Assembly: GCA_034189125.1 (NCBI GenBank)
Contig: JAXHVB010000072.1
Coordinates: 1 to 35,467 of the forward strand
Source of the DNA: UBA5862 sp002408105
Lineage (GTDB): Bacteria > Pseudomonadota > Gammaproteobacteria > Pseudomonadales > UBA5862
Length of the DNA: 35,467 nucleotides
Reading direction: 5' to 3'
In this document: positions 1-8,727 of the stretch, in pieces
Layout: every line of letters begins with the position of its first letter
Numbering within the stretch: the first letter of the stretch is position 1
Program-made: the position numbers and the translations under genes
Notes under the pieces: model-generated
What the model saw: the letters and a program-made list of their open reading frames with translations, nothing else
Told to the model about the DNA's origin: nothing
Database searches by the model: none

Positions 1-1
1 G

Positions 2-442
2 TTCATCGACTTTGCCCGGATTCATTTCATCTCGGCGCTGCATGGGAGCGGTGTCGGGTTGCTCTACGATTCGATCGACGAGGCGCAGCGTTCGGCGACC
101 CGCAAGCTGCAAACCCACAAACTCACCAACCTGCTGCAAGCTGCGATTCTGCAGCATCCACCACCCACCGTGGCCGGGCGCAGAATCAAACTGCGATACG
201 CCCACGCCGGGGGGCAAAATCCGCCCGTGATCGTGGTTCATGGCAACCAGGTCGACGCTTTGCCAGACAGTTACAAGCGTTACCTCGAAAAGTACTTCAG
301 GCGACAGTTGCACCTGCTGGGTACACCGGTGCGCATTGAGCTGCGCTCCGGAGACAACCCCTATGCGGGGCGCCGCAACAAGCTGACACCTCGACAACAG
401 CGACGACGCAAGCGCTTGATCAAGCACGTCAAGGGGCGCTGA
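2..442 (+). CDS. der: GTPase Der (EngA), C-terminal part
   Basis: This is the 3' end of the gene for Der, the double-domain GTPase needed for assembly of the 50S ribosomal subunit. The frame is open from base 2, so the start and both GTPase P-loops lie outside the window. What remains is the tail of the second G domain (the FISALHGSGV segment resembles the SALHGSG loop of Der proteins) followed by the KH-like RNA-binding domain. The end is a basic tail rich in Arg and Lys (RQQRRRKRLIKH), which fits rRNA contact. It converges on the M23 peptidase gene with only 24 bases between the stops. Der next to xseA is a known gammaproteobacterial neighbourhood. The family assignment is secure; only the C-terminal third is visible. 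Confidence 0.93.
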   Translation, partial: FIDFARIHFISALHGSGVGLLYDSIDEAQRSATRKLQTHKLTNLLQAAILQHPPPTVAGRRIKLRYAHAGGQNPPVIVVHGNQVDALPDSYKRYLEKYFRRQLHLLGTPVRIELRSGDNPYAGRRNKLTPRQQRRRKRLIKHVKGR

Positions 443-466
443 TGAGGGGGTGCCGAGGCACGCCGT

Positions 467-1360
467 TCAGGGCAGGTCCGCCTCGCTCGAAGGCGCGAAA
501 AAAAGCGCCGGGTTCACCCGCACGCCGTTCAGGTTGACACTGAAATGCAGGTGCGGCCCTGTGGCGCGGCCGGTGGCACCGACCGTGCCCAGCCGATCAC
601 CGGGTCCCAACAGCATGCCGGGCTCCACCTGCACCGATTGCAGGTGGCAGTACAGGCTGATTAGACCGCTGCCGTGGTCGACAATCACCGTCTTGCCGTT
701 GAAAAAAAAGTCACCCACCAGCGTGACCTCTCCCGCAGTCGGTGCCACGACCGGGGTCCCGGCTGGTGCGGCCCAGTCGATGCCGCTGTGGGGCCTGCGC
801 GGCACGCCGTTGAACACCCGGCGCAGCCCGAAGGCGCTGGATTGGGGCCCCAGCACCGGCAACTTCCAATCCACCACATCCGGCGCCGCCGCTCGCCAGT
901 GAGCGAAGGCAGCGGCCATCTGCGCCGACTCCCCGCGAATTCGCTCCATGTCCTTTGGCTCCGGGTGCACCTTGCGTCGCTCCTTGATGTGGATGTGCTG
1001 GGTGGGGTAGTCCTCCGGGCCAACGCGAACCGGCACCCGGGCGGTGGGTGCCTCGGCTTCTGGACTGGCCCACACCTCAAGGTGGTGGTCACCCGGCTCA
1101 ATGTCGAGGCCGATCCCGAGCAGCGCCCAGACTCCGCGGCGCCCATCCATTCCGTGCGGCAGCAGCAGCAACCGTGCGCCTTGAAAAGTCACATGGCTGT
1201 CCAGCTCAGCGATGCCTGCAAGGTCAACCCAGGCCACACCACCTGGAACCGGGCGATGGACGGGCCCCGTCGATGCCAGGGCACAGAGCCAGGCGCCACT
1301 CAACACCGCCGCGACAGCGATGGGCACCAGCGACCGCCGCATGCGCCCCGACAGGCTCAC
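467..1360 (-). CDS. M23 family metallopeptidase (murein endopeptidase), secreted
   Basis: Predicted zinc endopeptidase of the LytM/M23 family that cuts peptidoglycan cross-bridges in the periplasm, about 297 residues. The zinc motifs are visible in the C-terminal half: HSGID (HxxxD), the YCHL segment and HLHF. The N-terminus after MRRSLVPIAVAAVL is a signal-peptide-like hydrophobic stretch. The N-terminal half (about residues 30-130) resembles the accessory beta domain found before M23 domains but is not a LysM. I chose the GTG at 1360 because it sits in a GTGA overlap with the xseA stop and has AAAGGAGG seven bases upstream; an ATG at 1342 is the alternative, and an ATG at 1405 would overlap xseA by 49 bases. 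It could be a true hydrolase or an activator; the motifs look intact, so hydrolase is favoured. Confidence 0.88.
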   Translation of the reverse strand: MSLSGRMRRSLVPIAVAAVLSGAWLCALASTGPVHRPVPGGVAWVDLAGIAELDSHVTFQGARLLLLPHGMDGRRGVWALLGIGLDIEPGDHHLEVWASPEAEAPTARVPVRVGPEDYPTQHIHIKERRKVHPEPKDMERIRGESAQMAAAFAHWRAAAPDVVDWKLPVLGPQSSAFGLRRVFNGVPRRPHSGIDWAAPAGTPVVAPTAGEVTLVGDFFFNGKTVIVDHGSGLISLYCHLQSVQVEPGMLLGPGDRLGTVGATGRATGPHLHFSVNLNGVRVNPALFFAPSSEADLP

Positions 1361-2763
1361 GCGCCGTCCTCCTTTGGGGATGCGTCGTCCCTGGAGGCGG
1401 ACCACTGAAACGGGTCCTTGGTGCTCGGCCCAAGCACGTCGGCTTCTACGCTGCCGTGTTGCAATCGGGCGACGATGCGCTCTCCAGGCTGCAGGTGCGA
1501 AGGGTCACGCAGCGGTTCGGCGCTGCCCTGGCGGTGGACGATGGCATAGCCACGCCCCAGGGTGGCCAAAGGGCCCACGGCATCCAGGGTGTGCATTGTG
1601 GTGTTCAGCCTGGCGTTGCGTTGCTGCAACCACAGCGCTGGCGACGCATGCAGGCGTCGGTTCAAGGTGGTCATCTGCACGCGCGCGAGCGCCAAGCGTT
1701 GTTCGGGGTGGTGGCCAGCAAGCCTGGCTTCGGTGCGGCCCAAGCGGACCCGCGCCACCTCCAGCCGGTGGTCAATGGCCCGACGCAGGCGCAGTTCCAG
1801 TTCGTCGACCTGCTGGATCCATTGGCGCAGCCGATCTCCCGGGTGGCGCAGGTGCCGTTTAAGCGCTGCCAGGCGTTCGTCGCCCCGATGCAGGCGCTGA
1901 CGAATCGCGCCGACCAGCCGCCGCTCCATGTCAGCCAAGTGGCTACAAAGCGATTCCGCCGTTTGGCTGATGATTTCAGCCGCAGCCGAAGGGGTGGGGG
2001 CCCGCAAGTCTGCGACCAGGTCACTGATGGTCACATCGGTCTCGTGCCCCACGGCGCTGACCACCGGCAAGGCGCTGCCTGCGATTGCTCGAGCGACCCG
2101 TTCATCGTTGAAACACCACAAGTCTTCCAGCGAGCCCCCACCGCGTCCAACCACAACCAGATCAAGGGTATTCTGGCGTTCGTTGGCTTGCGCCAGGGCG
2201 CGCACAATCTGATCCGGGGCAAGTTCACCTTGCACGCTCACGGGGATCACCAACACCTCGATGTGCGGCGCGCGGCGTTGGAGTACCGCCAAAATGTCGC
2301 GAATGGCCGCACCCGTGGCCGAAGTAATGACTGCGATTCGCGTCGGGAAGGGTGGCAATGGCTGCTTGCGGTCCTCGGCGAACAGGCCTTCGGCCTGCAG
2401 CCGGCGCTGCAGTGCCTCAAAGGCTTGTTGCAACGCGCCATTGCCAGCCGGCTCGAGTCGATCGACGATCAGTTGGTAGTCCCCCCGCGCTTCGTACAGG
2501 CTCAGTTGCCCTCGGGCAATCACCTGCTGGCCTGGATCGGGACGAAAGCGCAGGGAACGGTTCCGCCCACGAAACATCGCGCAGCGAATTTGAGCCCCCG
2601 CGTCCTTGAGGGTGAAGTAGAGGTGCCCCGAGCTTGGCTGGGCAAGGTTCGAGAGTTCGCCCTCCACGGCAATGCGGGAGAACCCAGCTTCGAGCAACGC
2701 GCGCACGGCTCGGTTGAGCTCGGACACAGAAAACTGTGGATCTTCTGGGAAGGAGGTCGACAC
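1357..2763 (-). CDS. xseA: Exodeoxyribonuclease VII large subunit
   Basis: Large catalytic subunit of exonuclease VII, which degrades single-stranded DNA from either end in repair and recombination. At 468 residues it has the usual length. An N-terminal OB-fold covers roughly residues 10-110 (FSVSELNRAV, GELSNL, SGHLYFTLKD). The catalytic domain follows with ITSATGAAIRDI, GRGGGSLEDLWCFND and SAVGHETDVTISD, and then a long Arg/Leu-rich helical segment typical of the coiled arm that binds the small XseB subunits. The start is GTG at 2763 without a clear Shine-Dalgarno sequence. It overlaps the downstream M23 gene by four bases, so the two are probably translated as a unit. xseB is not in this window. 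Confidence 0.96.
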   Translation of the reverse strand: MSTSFPEDPQFSVSELNRAVRALLEAGFSRIAVEGELSNLAQPSSGHLYFTLKDAGAQIRCAMFRGRNRSLRFRPDPGQQVIARGQLSLYEARGDYQLIVDRLEPAGNGALQQAFEALQRRLQAEGLFAEDRKQPLPPFPTRIAVITSATGAAIRDILAVLQRRAPHIEVLVIPVSVQGELAPDQIVRALAQANERQNTLDLVVVGRGGGSLEDLWCFNDERVARAIAGSALPVVSAVGHETDVTISDLVADLRAPTPSAAAEIISQTAESLCSHLADMERRLVGAIRQRLHRGDERLAALKRHLRHPGDRLRQWIQQVDELELRLRRAIDHRLEVARVRLGRTEARLAGHHPEQRLALARVQMTTLNRRLHASPALWLQQRNARLNTTMHTLDAVGPLATLGRGYAIVHRQGSAEPLRDPSHLQPGERIVARLQHGSVEADVLGPSTKDPFQWSASRDDASPKEDGA

Positions 2764-2822
2764 GGGGGTCCCAGTATGAGGGTGGTCGAGACGGGTTTGA
2801 TGTCTGGCGTTCCCGCGCCTTC

Positions 2823-2851
2823 TTGACAGCGGCAGACTGAACCGATGCTAG
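2823..2851 (+). promoter_or_regulatory. Possible promoter upstream of the P-type ATPase gene
   Basis: A perfect -35 hexamer TTGACA lies at 2823-2828 in the 236-base gap between the divergent xseA and ATPase genes. Seventeen bases later the sequence is TGCTAG, a poor -10 element, so this is only a weak candidate. No other strong promoter was seen in the gap. Confidence 0.25.
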
Positions 2852-2999
2852 CACGCCAACCCCGTGCATGCAGCCGTGGTCTGGTGCCGACCGCTGGTCT
2901 GCCCGCGGTTTTTTCGCTACAACCGTGCGGGCGCTGTAGTTGAATGAACCCCGGGGGCGTGCGCGCCCGGCGTGTCGGTGCAAACCTGGTGCATTCCCG

Positions 3000-5705
3000 A
3001 TGGAGCTCGATCCACCCAGCCTGAACAGTTGGCACAGTGAATCCGCCGAGGAGACCTTTTCGGTACTTCAATCCACTGAGCAAGGCCTGTCACACACGGA
3101 GGCAGGGGCCCGGTTGGCCGCCTGGGGCCCGAACCGGGTGTCCCCTCCCGAGGGCAGAAGCCTTCTTGCCCGATTTCTTGCTCAATTCAACAACATACTG
3201 ATTTACGTACTGATTTGCGCCATGGTTGTCACCGTCGCGCTGGGCCACTGGGTGGACAGTGCCGTCATCTTGGGGGTGGTGTTAATCAATGCCGTGATTG
3301 GATTCATTCAGGAAGGCAAGGCCGAACAAGCGCTCGAAGCCATTCGCCACATGCTGTCCCAGCAAGCGACGGTCAAACGCGACGGTCGCTTTCTGTCAGT
3401 TTCTGCCGAAGACTTGGTGCCCGGCGATGTTGTGCTGTTGCAATCCGGTGACCGGGTGCCGGCTGACTTGCGCCTGTTCAAAAACCGCGACCTGCGCATT
3501 GACGAGGCCATGCTCACCGGCGAATCCGTTCCGGTCGAAAAAGGCATCGCCGCGGTGGCACCAACCGCCGCGCTCGGCGATCGAGCGGGCATGGCGTTCT
3601 CTGGCACGCTGGTGACCTACGGACAAGCACAGGGCGTGGTGGTTGCCACCGCAGAACAGACGGAAATCGGCCACATCGGACACCTGTTGCGCGACGTGCC
3701 CCAGCTGACCACCCCCCTTGTTCGGCAGATGGCGACCTTCGCAAAGTGGCTGACCGGCGCCATCGGCCTGATTGCCGCCATCACCTTCCTCTTTGGAACC
3801 CTGGTCCAGCAGTATCCCGTCGGCGACATGTTGCTGGCCGCCGTCGGCCTTGCAGTGGCCGGTATCCCAGAGGGACTGCCGGCGATCATGACCATCACCC
3901 TGGCCATCGGGGTACAGCGAATGGCCAGAAACAACGCCATTGTCCGGCGTTTGCCTGCGGTCGAAACCCTGGGTTCGGTGACTGTGATCTGTTCTGACAA
4001 GACCGGCACCCTGACCCGCAATGAAATGACCGTGCAAACCGTCGCTACTGGAGCCGGCGTGTGCGAAGTGACCGGCGTCGGGTACGCGCCCTTGGGCGGC
4101 TTCAACCTGAATGGAACCGCGATCACCCTGGAAGAGTTGCCCCTGCTGCGCGAGGTCGCTCAAGCCGTGCTGCTTTGCAACGACGCGAGCATCAGCGAGT
4201 GCGGCGGCCAATGGGCCCTGACCGGTGATCCGACGGAGGGTGCTCTCATCACCTTGGCACTCAAGGCCGGACTCGACCATGGTCGCATCCACCAGCAGTT
4301 CCCCCGTGTCGATGCCATTCCATTCGAGTCCCAACACCGCTTTATGGCGACCTTGCACCACGACCGCGCAGGTCATGGGTTCATCTACCTCAAGGGTGCT
4401 CCGGAAACGCTGCTTGGGCGCTGTCATTTGCAGCGGATGCGTGGGGAGGACGTTCCACTCGATGCCCCATACTGGGAGGCCTTGATGGAATCCATGGGCC
4501 AGCGCGGCCAGCGGTTGCTCGCCATCGCATGCAAAGCAGTCGCCGGCGACCAGCAAGACCTGAACTTCGGCGATGTGGGGGTTGGGCTCACATTGCTGGG
4601 GGTGGTCGGCATCATCGACCCACCACGTGAGGAGGCCGTTGCGGCAGTTCAGGCATGCCGATCCGCAGGAATTGGGGTCAAGATGATCACTGGTGACCAC
4701 GCGAAAACCGCCGCCGCAATCGGGGGACAGATCGGCATTGGTGTGGGCAGCAATGTCATCATCGGTGACGTCCTGGCCGGCTGTGACGAGACCGCACGGC
4801 GGCAGCTCGTGCGCGACCACAGCATTTTCGCCCGGGTCTCGCCGGAGCAGAAGCTGCAGTTGGTGGAGGCCTTGCAGGCCAACGGCGATGTGGTCGCCAT
4901 GACCGGTGACGGCGTCAATGACACACCTGCACTCAAACGGGCAGATGTCGGTGTGGCCATGGGTGGCAAGGGCACTGAAGCGGCCAAGGAGGCCGCCGAG
5001 ATGGTGCTGACGGACGACAACTTCAGCACCATTGTTCAGGCCGTGGAAGAGGGGCGGACGGTCTACGACAACCTGAAAAAGTCGATCCTTTTCATCCTCC
5101 CCACCAATGGTGGGGAAGCCTTTACCCTCATCGCTGCGATCGCCATGGGTCGCGCGCTGCCCATCTCGGCGGCGCAGATTCTATGGATCAACATGGTCAC
5201 TGCGGTGACCCTGGCCCTTACTCTGGCGTTCGAGCCCGCGGAGCGGAACGTCATGCAGCGCCCGCCGAGAGACCCGCGGGAACCCTTGCTTTCAGGTTTT
5301 TTGATCTGGCGGGTGCTGTTTGTTTCCGCCATTCTTGTGTGCGGCACCTTCGGCCTGTTTGTGTGGGAGCGGGAGGCCGGGTCCGACCTAGAAACTGCAC
5401 GCACGGTGGCCGTTAACACACTGGTCATGTTCGAGGTTTTCTACCTGTACAGCGCACGTCACCTGCTTGCACCGGCGCTGACCCGATCCGGCTTGACCGG
5501 CAACCGGTACGTGTTTTACGCCACTGGCGCCCTGCTTGGGGTGCAGCTGGCCTTCACCTACCTTGGGCCCATGCAGACCCTGTTTCACACCACGGCCATT
5601 GACTTCGCCCAATGGGTTCGCATCCTTGCGGTCGCGTCTTCTGTGCTGGTCTTGGTTGAGCTGGAAAAAACACTGCTGCGCCGGCACATCGAACAGCTGA
5701 CGTGA
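3000..5705 (+). CDS. P2-type cation-transporting ATPase
   Basis: Membrane P-type ATPase of about 901 residues that couples ATP hydrolysis to cation transport. In order: an N-terminal cation-ATPase domain with the NRV signature, transmembrane helices M1-M2, the actuator domain with TGES (about residue 173), M3-M4 with PEGLP (Glu near 291), the phosphorylated Asp in DKTGTLT (about 333), KGAPE in the nucleotide domain, TGDH and TGDGVND (about 635) in the P domain, and six further helices. M5 has N703 and E706, matching two SERCA calcium ligands, and M6 has N731 and T734. The third M6 ligand, Asp in calcium pumps, is Ala735, so calcium specificity is doubtful. I use ATG 3000 rather than the in-frame ATG at 2940 because the conserved domain begins soon after; neither has a strong ribosome site. 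It is transcribed alone. Confidence 0.93.
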   Translation: MELDPPSLNSWHSESAEETFSVLQSTEQGLSHTEAGARLAAWGPNRVSPPEGRSLLARFLAQFNNILIYVLICAMVVTVALGHWVDSAVILGVVLINAVIGFIQEGKAEQALEAIRHMLSQQATVKRDGRFLSVSAEDLVPGDVVLLQSGDRVPADLRLFKNRDLRIDEAMLTGESVPVEKGIAAVAPTAALGDRAGMAFSGTLVTYGQAQGVVVATAEQTEIGHIGHLLRDVPQLTTPLVRQMATFAKWLTGAIGLIAAITFLFGTLVQQYPVGDMLLAAVGLAVAGIPEGLPAIMTITLAIGVQRMARNNAIVRRLPAVETLGSVTVICSDKTGTLTRNEMTVQTVATGAGVCEVTGVGYAPLGGFNLNGTAITLEELPLLREVAQAVLLCNDASISECGGQWALTGDPTEGALITLALKAGLDHGRIHQQFPRVDAIPFESQHRFMATLHHDRAGHGFIYLKGAPETLLGRCHLQRMRGEDVPLDAPYWEALMESMGQRGQRLLAIACKAVAGDQQDLNFGDVGVGLTLLGVVGIIDPPREEAVAAVQACRSAGIGVKMITGDHAKTAAAIGGQIGIGVGSNVIIGDVLAGCDETARRQLVRDHSIFARVSPEQKLQLVEALQANGDVVAMTGDGVNDTPALKRADVGVAMGGKGTEAAKEAAEMVLTDDNFSTIVQAVEEGRTVYDNLKKSILFILPTNGGEAFTLIAAIAMGRALPISAAQILWINMVTAVTLALTLAFEPAERNVMQRPPRDPREPLLSGFLIWRVLFVSAILVCGTFGLFVWEREAGSDLETARTVAVNTLVMFEVFYLYSARHLLAPALTRSGLTGNRYVFYATGALLGVQLAFTYLGPMQTLFHTTAIDFAQWVRILAVASSVLVLVELEKTLLRRHIEQLT

Positions 5706-5769
5706 ACCACGGGTGGAGTGGTGTAGCACTGCGCACTCGCCGTGCCGCCCGGGTGCCAGGACGGTGGGG

Positions 5770-7320
5770 TCACACGATTCGGGTGCTGTGGTCGCCCCAG
5801 TACCGGTCTTTGAGCAAGCGCTTGTAGAGCTTACCGGTGGGGTGGCGGGGCAAATCGGCCATGAAGTCGATCGACCTCGGGCACTTGATGTGCGAGAGGT
5901 TGTCGCGGCAAAACTGGATCAGTTCTGCCTCCAGTTCAGGCCCAGCCTCGCCCATGTCCATCGGTTGCACCACGGCTTTCACTTCTTCACCAAAATCGGG
6001 GTTCGGCACCCCAATGACCGCACAGTCGGCGACCTTGGGGTGGGTGATCAGCAGGTTTTCGGTTTCCTGCGGATAGATGTTCACCCCGCCGGAGATGATC
6101 ATGAAGGCCTTGCGGTCGGTCAGGTAGAGATAGCCCTCGTCATCCAGATAGCCAACGTCACCGAGGGTGGTGAGTTGGTCGTTTTGCGGGTGACGCGAGT
6201 CCCGTGTCTTGGCCGGGTCATTGTGGTATTCAAAAGCCGGGCCGCTCTCGAAATAGATGGTTCCCGATTGGCCGTTGGGCACGGGCTCCCCGGCGTCGTT
6301 GCAAATGTGAATCGGTGGCCCATAGCTGCGCCCGACAGAACCTGGGTGGGCAAGCCATTCTTCAGAATTGATCGCCGTGCCTCCATTGCCTTCGGAGCCG
6401 GCATAGTATTCATACAGAACCGGTCCCCACCAATCGATCATCTGGCGTTTAATTTCGATTGGACAGGGCGCTGCAGCGTGCACTGCACTTTGCAGCGAAG
6501 ACAGGTCGTAGCAGGTGCGCTGCTCTTCTGGCAGTTTGAGCATGCGCACAAACATGGTCGGCACCCATTGGCTGTGGGTCACCCGATACCGTTCGATCAG
6601 CTGCAAAGCTTCCTCAGGGTCGAATTTCTCCATGATCACCACGGTTCCACCGACGCACAGGATGCACCGGTTGTAGGCCAGGGGCGCCGCGTGGTAAAGC
6701 GGGGCAGGGGACAGATAGACGGTGTTTTCGTCGTACCCGTAGCGGTCAGGCAGGCTCAGCGTGGTGCGCGTTGGAGCTTCGATTGGCTCGCCGCTGAGCG
6801 GGCGCAAAATGCCCTTCGGACGGCCCGTTGTGCCCGACGAGTAGAGCATTTCCGAACCGGCGGTCTCATCTGGGAGCGGCTCAGTGGACTCGGCCAAGAC
6901 CGCGGTTTCAAAACACTCATACCCGGCCACGGGCGTACCGACCATGAAACGGGCACTGACTTGCGGCATTTTTTCAACAAGCTGTGCGGCGACATCGGCC
7001 TTGCCGGAGGAGGTGACAAACACCTTGGCCATACAGTCACCCACGATGTAGTCCACTTCATCGGCAGTCAGCCGAGAACTGATCGGCGTGAAGTACAGGC
7101 CCGCCCGATGGGCCCCAAAACCGATGATATGAAACCAGGGGTGGTTCTCCATATACATCGCGATGTGGTCACCCGCTTGCAGGCCAAGGCGACGCAACAA
7201 GCGGGAGACCTGGATCGAGCGCTCGTTGAGCTCCCTGTAGGTCACAACCTGGCCAGTGCTGGCCATGATGTAGGCGGGCTTGTCTGGCGTCTTCGCCGCT
7301 TGAATGGACGGATACATCAT
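5770..7320 (-). CDS. Fatty-acyl-CoA synthetase (AMP-dependent ligase)
   Basis: Member of the ANL superfamily that activates a carboxylic acid as acyl-AMP and transfers it to coenzyme A, about 516 residues. The ATP-binding loop is SSGTTGRPKG (about residues 158-170), followed by YYAGSEGNG, then GDVGYLDDEGYLYLTDR with the hinge and ISGGVNIYPQE, and a C-terminal PTGKLYKR carrying the catalytic lysine. It resembles the medium/long-chain or steroid-type FadD-like ligases rather than acetyl-CoA synthetase; the substrate cannot be told from sequence. ATG 7320 is chosen because AGGGAG stands six bases upstream; the adjacent ATG 7317 and ATG 7359 are alternatives. It is convergent with the ATPase gene, and its upstream side borders the IS remnant. 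Confidence 0.93.
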   Translation of the reverse strand: MMYPSIQAAKTPDKPAYIMASTGQVVTYRELNERSIQVSRLLRRLGLQAGDHIAMYMENHPWFHIIGFGAHRAGLYFTPISSRLTADEVDYIVGDCMAKVFVTSSGKADVAAQLVEKMPQVSARFMVGTPVAGYECFETAVLAESTEPLPDETAGSEMLYSSGTTGRPKGILRPLSGEPIEAPTRTTLSLPDRYGYDENTVYLSPAPLYHAAPLAYNRCILCVGGTVVIMEKFDPEEALQLIERYRVTHSQWVPTMFVRMLKLPEEQRTCYDLSSLQSAVHAAAPCPIEIKRQMIDWWGPVLYEYYAGSEGNGGTAINSEEWLAHPGSVGRSYGPPIHICNDAGEPVPNGQSGTIYFESGPAFEYHNDPAKTRDSRHPQNDQLTTLGDVGYLDDEGYLYLTDRKAFMIISGGVNIYPQETENLLITHPKVADCAVIGVPNPDFGEEVKAVVQPMDMGEAGPELEAELIQFCRDNLSHIKCPRSIDFMADLPRHPTGKLYKRLLKDRYWGDHSTRIV

Positions 7321-7473
7321 CGGAAACTCCCTGTGCGCCAACTTGTCGGGCAGCTGCACCCAGGCGCCGGCTTGTTATTGTTTTGGGGTTGATCGGGCAG
7401 CCAGCGAGCATAGACAAGCACCCAGCGACTCGCAAGCCCGGGGGCGCTCGCAGCACCCCCTGCCCACTGCAGC

Positions 7474-7676
7474 CCGCTGCAGAACGGCTTCGTCGAATGC
7501 CTCAATGGCCGCCTACGGCGCGAACACCTCAACGGGTGTCTGTTCACCATGCGCTGCCCGCGAGCTGATTGGCGGCCTGGCATAACGGCCACAACCATCA
7601 CTGCCCCCTCACGAGCCTCGACGGGCCCATCCCGTGGGAGTATCACCAACAAAACCTGAACAGAGTGAAGTCATAA
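7474..7676 (+). pseudogene. IS3-family transposase OrfB, decayed C-terminal remnant
   Basis: A fragment of an IS3-family orfB with a frameshift. From about 7474 one frame reads PLQNGFVECLNGRLRREHLN, matching the conserved QNGFVESFNGRLRDECLN block around the DDE catalytic Glu. After a break near 7570 another frame (from 7578) reads WHNGHNHHCPLTSLDGP and then IPWEYHQQNLN to a TAA at 7674-7676, matching the usual WR.DYN..RPHSSLGGLTPAEY ending. The rest of the element is missing and no terminal inverted repeats were recognised. It marks an old insertion at the left edge of the doxX module. Confidence 0.72.
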
Positions 7677-7732
7677 ACGCGGACTCAAAGAGGAACACGT
7701 CAGCCACTTCGAAAAGGAGATAGGGACATGGC

Positions 7733-8431
7733 TTAGGCTTCCATATCGGCGGTATCGTCACGCCCATTTCGCGTCGTTCGCATCAGCGATGAGAGATGTG
7801 CGTTCCGCCGAAGCAGGAACACGCGCAACAGAGACGGGTAGTCGTTGCCAACAGCGTTTTCAACACTACCTCTGCTACCGAGCGCTTGCCTCCAGCTGTC
7901 GACCTTGGGAAGGTCAGCTAGGATGCCGAAGGCGCCAATCTGATCGAACACGTCGAAATACCGGAAGACCGGGCCGAACACAACGTCGACGAGACTGAAC
8001 CTGTCGCCGGCAAAGTACGGCCCTGCTTCAAGTTCTGCTTCCAGCCGTTTGAACTTCTCACGCAGGACAGCGATTTTCGCTTCGAATCCTCTGTCGTCGG
8101 ATGCCGAATAAAAGCCCGCGATGTCGTTGAGGACGGCTGAGCCGAACTCCATCCAAGCCCTGTGACGTGCGCGTTCGAGGGCGTCTCGGGGATGGAGCGG
8201 ATTGGGCTGTGTCTCTTCGAGATACTCGAGGATCACCGCAGATTCGAAGATCGCTGCCTCTCCCTCCAGTAGTACCGGCGTCTTGCCCAGAGGCGACACT
8301 GCGAGGAACCAGTCGGGCTTGTTCGCGAGGTCGATGTAGGTCCGCTCAAACGTAACTTCTTTCTCCGCCAGCGAGATCGCCGCGCGCTGAACGTAGGGGC
8401 AAAGCGTGTGACTGATCAGATGTAGGCTCAT
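7733..8431 (-). CDS. Glutathione S-transferase family protein
   Basis: Cytosolic glutathione S-transferase of 232 residues that would conjugate or reduce electrophiles with glutathione. The N-terminal thioredoxin-like domain carries CPYVQRAAISLAEK, the CPxxxR pattern of omega-like GSTs in which Cys11 is the likely catalytic residue. The glutathione-binding TPVLLEGEAAIFESAVILEY segment follows, with Glu-Ser near residue 63. The C-terminal half is the all-helical domain with the DRFSLVDVVFGP N-capping-box region. Its ATG overlaps the Rieske gene stop (ATGA), so it is the third gene of a coupled doxX-Rieske-GST operon. The tail beyond about residue 205 is Arg-rich and not obviously conserved. 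Substrate unknown. Confidence 0.9.
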   Translation of the reverse strand: MSLHLISHTLCPYVQRAAISLAEKEVTFERTYIDLANKPDWFLAVSPLGKTPVLLEGEAAIFESAVILEYLEETQPNPLHPRDALERARHRAWMEFGSAVLNDIAGFYSASDDRGFEAKIAVLREKFKRLEAELEAGPYFAGDRFSLVDVVFGPVFRYFDVFDQIGAFGILADLPKVDSWRQALGSRGSVENAVGNDYPSLLRVFLLRRNAHLSSLMRTTRNGRDDTADMEA

Positions 8432-8727
8432 GGCGTCTCTCCCCAGACGTAGACCAACTCTTCACCTCCGATCCTTGTCAGCGGGAACATCAGGCGGGCA
8501 CCCGCGGGCGCCGAACCGTCGGCCATGTGGAACCGCGCGCCGTGCCAGGAACAGACGAACGCTCCGTCCTTGCACTCCAGCGGTCCGCCGAGGTGAAGGC
8601 ACTCGCTCGCCGCAGCACGGATCCGGACGCCCGTGCGCCAGACCTGGGGCTCGCAGCCGAAGAACGAGAAGACCCGCGCCTCTCCTCCCGGTGGCACGTC
8701 GCCGGTCTTGCAGGCGGGATGTTTCAT
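8428..8727 (-). CDS. Small Rieske [2Fe-2S] ferredoxin
   Basis: A 99-residue single-domain Rieske protein. The cluster ligands are visible as C43-L-H45 and C59-S-W-H62 (CxH...CxxH). It resembles the ferredoxin components that feed electrons to non-haem oxygenases or act with oxidoreductases. I start at ATG 8727 because it overlaps the doxX stop as ATGA and the preceding in-frame sequence is doxX read in another frame; AAGGAA is a weak ribosome site upstream. Its own stop overlaps the GST start. No oxygenase or reductase partner is present, so its electron donor and acceptor are unknown. Confidence 0.86.
   Translation of the reverse strand: MKHPACKTGDVPPGGEARVFSFFGCEPQVWRTGVRIRAAASECLHLGGPLECKDGAFVCSWHGARFHMADGSAPAGARLMFPLTRIGGEELVYVWGETP

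Noticed and set aside
1048..2826. Long open frame on the plus strand opposite xseA
   Set aside because: It is antisense to a well-conserved xseA and encodes no recognisable domain; long antisense frames are expected in high-GC coding DNA.
3396..4820. Long minus-strand frame inside the P-type ATPase gene
   Set aside because: It lies entirely within a conserved ATPase read on the other strand, with no matching domain.
5713..7392. Long plus-strand frame over the acyl-CoA ligase
   Set aside because: It is opposite a clear ligase with all motifs; its protein has no family features.
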